Below, piece after piece: positions 24,135-25,505 of a DNA stretch of 25,505 nt. The notes under the pieces were generated by a model. That model saw nothing but the letters and a program-made list of their open reading frames with translations. It ran no database searches and had not been told where the DNA came from. Both the position numbers and the translations under genes were made by a program. How positions within the stretch are numbered: position 1 is the stretch's first letter; each line of letters starts with the position of its first letter. The DNA comes from an uncultured Prevotellaceae bacterium (GTDB taxonomy: Bacteria; Bacteroidota; Bacteroidia; Bacteroidales; Muribaculaceae): assembly GCA_905210415.1 (NCBI GenBank), contig CAJLWM010000031.1:1-25505 (forward strand), given 5' to 3'.

Positions 24135-25505
24135 TTAGCCTTGGCCTTGCGATTTCACGCTTATCACACCGTTGTGGCGATTATAGCCAGTGGTCTTCAT
24201 CTTGCGGCAATAAATCTTTTTGTCGCACACCACATACAATTTGTTCCCTATAAACGATAGCCCGGTGATTGCTCCGCCTGGCAGACTGAGTATTGCCCGC
24301 ACTCGGCCGTTTTGGTCGCACACCTGCACGCCGAGGGCTGTGGCAACGTATAGGTTGCCCAGAGTATCGAAAGCCATCGGCCCGTTTTCGGCAGTGGCGT
24401 CGTTGTTGGCGCTATGCAGCCAGTAGAATCGTTCGCCCAAAGTGAGTTTGCGGTCTTTCACCACATATTGTATGAGCCAGTTGCTCTGGGGCTCACTTTG
24501 CACCACGGTGCGATGGTCGGGAGCCACGGCAAAGTAGTGCCCGTCGCTGATGAGGCTTTGGCTGTGAGGCATCACTTCGGCAGGCGTCATGAATGATGTG
24601 TCGCGGTGGGCTGAATAGTTGGCAACGAATTGCCAGTCTTCACCATCTTGCAATATGGTGTTGAGCATATCGTTGCTGCTGCGAGGTTTGTCGATAGGCT
24701 TCTTGCTCTTCCAGTCCTTCCAGAGGAAGCACATGGCGCGGTTGAAAGCCAGAGTGCCATATTTGATGCTATGACCGCCCTTATCCCAAGCGGCATCCAC
24801 GTCGTAGCCGGCAAACTTCAGCGCCGACATCATCATCTGGTTGTATTCCCACCAACTGCCGAACAGCGGATTCCAAGCATCGTTCTCGCCATCTTGCAGG
24901 AAGATGCGCAGCGGTTTGGGCTCGGTTTTGCGCACTATGGCTGGGAAATCGTTGCCTCCGCGCATAGCCACGAAGGTGCCCACGGCGCTATACACGCGGC
25001 TGAATAGGTCGGGACGCATCCATGCGGCAGTCATCGCGCAGATGCCTCCGCTGCTTGCTCCCGTTATGGCACGGTCGTTGGCATCGGCCGAAATGTGCAG
25101 CGTGCGTCCATCGTTGAGGGTTCTGCCCTCAACTTGTGGCAGTATCTCTTTTTCGAGGAAGTGGGCCCAAGAGCCGTCAACGCTGTCAAACTCGCGGCTG
25201 CGGTTGTATCGCACCACGTTGCCATTGGCATCTTTCACCACGCCGGGGTTTACAAACACACCTATGGTGACAGGCATATCGCCTGCTGCTATCAGAGAGT
25301 CCATCTTGGTGGTGGCGTTGTAGAGAATGCCGTCCATACACACGAGCAGACAAGCTGGTTTGTCGCCGCGATATTGACTCGGCACATACACTTGCACCGA
25401 GCGTTCGGTGCCGGGGTATATTTCAGATTGATTGTGCTGAAATGTTATGGTAGTGCCTTGCTCAACGGCATTATGTGCCGACGCCATTGCCGAAAAGGCA
25501 ACGGC
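24135..25505 (-). CDS. secreted esterase with C-terminal propeller-like segment (5' end outside window)
   Basis: The frame stays open to the window edge. Before the in-window ATG (25487) it reads AVAFSA, so that ATG is internal to a signal peptide and the true start lies beyond 25505. Residues (numbered from that ATG) 25-255 form an esterase D-like alpha/beta hydrolase with nucleophile S145 in GASSG and probable His H239 in KGGHS; D200 or D203 in LQDGENDAW may be the acid. Residues about 290-445 resemble part of an SMP-30/gluconolactonase propeller (GPMAFDTLGNLYVAT...GLSFIGNKLYVVC). It is likely a periplasmic or surface enzyme removing acyl groups from plant or host glycans. Substrate unknown. 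Confidence 0.8.
   Translation of the reverse strand, partial: AVAFSAMASAHNAVEQGTTITFQHNQSEIYPGTERSVQVYVPSQYRGDKPACLLVCMDGILYNATTKMDSLIAAGDMPVTIGVFVNPGVVKDANGNVVRYNRSREFDSVDGSWAHFLEKEILPQVEGRTLNDGRTLHISADANDRAITGASSGGICAMTAAWMRPDLFSRVYSAVGTFVAMRGGNDFPAIVRKTEPKPLRIFLQDGENDAWNPLFGSWWEYNQMMMSALKFAGYDVDAAWDKGGHSIKYGTLAFNRAMCFLWKDWKSKKPIDKPRSSNDMLNTILQDGEDWQFVANYSAHRDTSFMTPAEVMPHSQSLISDGHYFAVAPDHRTVVQSEPQSNWLIQYVVKDRKLTLGERFYWLHSANNDATAENGPMAFDTLGNLYVATALGVQVCDQNGRVRAILSLPGGAITGLSFIGNKLYVVCDKKIYCRKMKTTGYNRHNGVISVKSQGQG

Overview
The window is an ordinary-looking chromosomal stretch of a Bacteroidales bacterium; a Muribaculaceae- or Prevotellaceae-like gut lineage is my inference. Four things point there: upstream regions repeatedly carry the Bacteroidota promoter pattern TTTG-N20-TAnnTTTG; the RNase HI has an N-terminal viroplasmin domain; the order DUF177-rpmF-fabH-era-der is present; and a long (489 aa) signal peptidase I is followed at once by a WbqC-like gene. 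Start sites rarely have a strong Shine-Dalgarno sequence, as is usual in this phylum.

Layout. 1-92 is the N-terminal edge of a minus-strand exported protein. aroK (minus) is divergent from a plus-strand cluster: rnhA, a GT4 glycosyltransferase, a COG0731-like radical SAM protein and an LD-carboxypeptidase. Then come minus-strand genes: GH18 glycosidase, NAD-dependent epimerase, an SLC13-type transporter with RCK_C domains, and a GT9 glycosyltransferase. A 555-bp gene-free stretch (10338-10892) holds the GT9 promoter, a 217-bp inverted-repeat (MITE-like) element and the der terminator. From 10893 to about 15562 lies the minus-strand DUF177-rpmF-fabH-era-der block, interrupted by a 432-bp gap between fabH and era. 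A plus-strand pair follows (HAD phosphatase, orphan sensor histidine kinase), then minus-strand FadL/OmpP1-like porin and gapA, then plus-strand mscL, lepB and a WbqC-like gene. The window ends inside a minus-strand secreted esterase with a propeller-like tail.

Most genes are core functions: shikimate pathway, RNA/DNA hybrid removal, fatty acid initiation, ribosome assembly GTPases, glycolysis, osmotic safety valve and protein export. Around them is an envelope theme (two glycosyltransferases, LD-carboxypeptidase, epimerase, FadL porin, WbqC-like protein). I see no phage, plasmid, CRISPR, rRNA, tRNA or defence genes, and no convincing new multi-gene system. The unusual content is intergenic: a short AACCC-R-A-W-TCGG repeat family sitting mostly just behind stop codons, a GGCATGCC palindrome family linked to the MITE-like element, promoter-bearing repeats upstream of rnhA and lepB, and several strong hairpins. 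One annotation-changing point is that the DUF177 gene's apparent ATG lies upstream of its own promoter -7 box, so translation probably begins at a downstream TTG.
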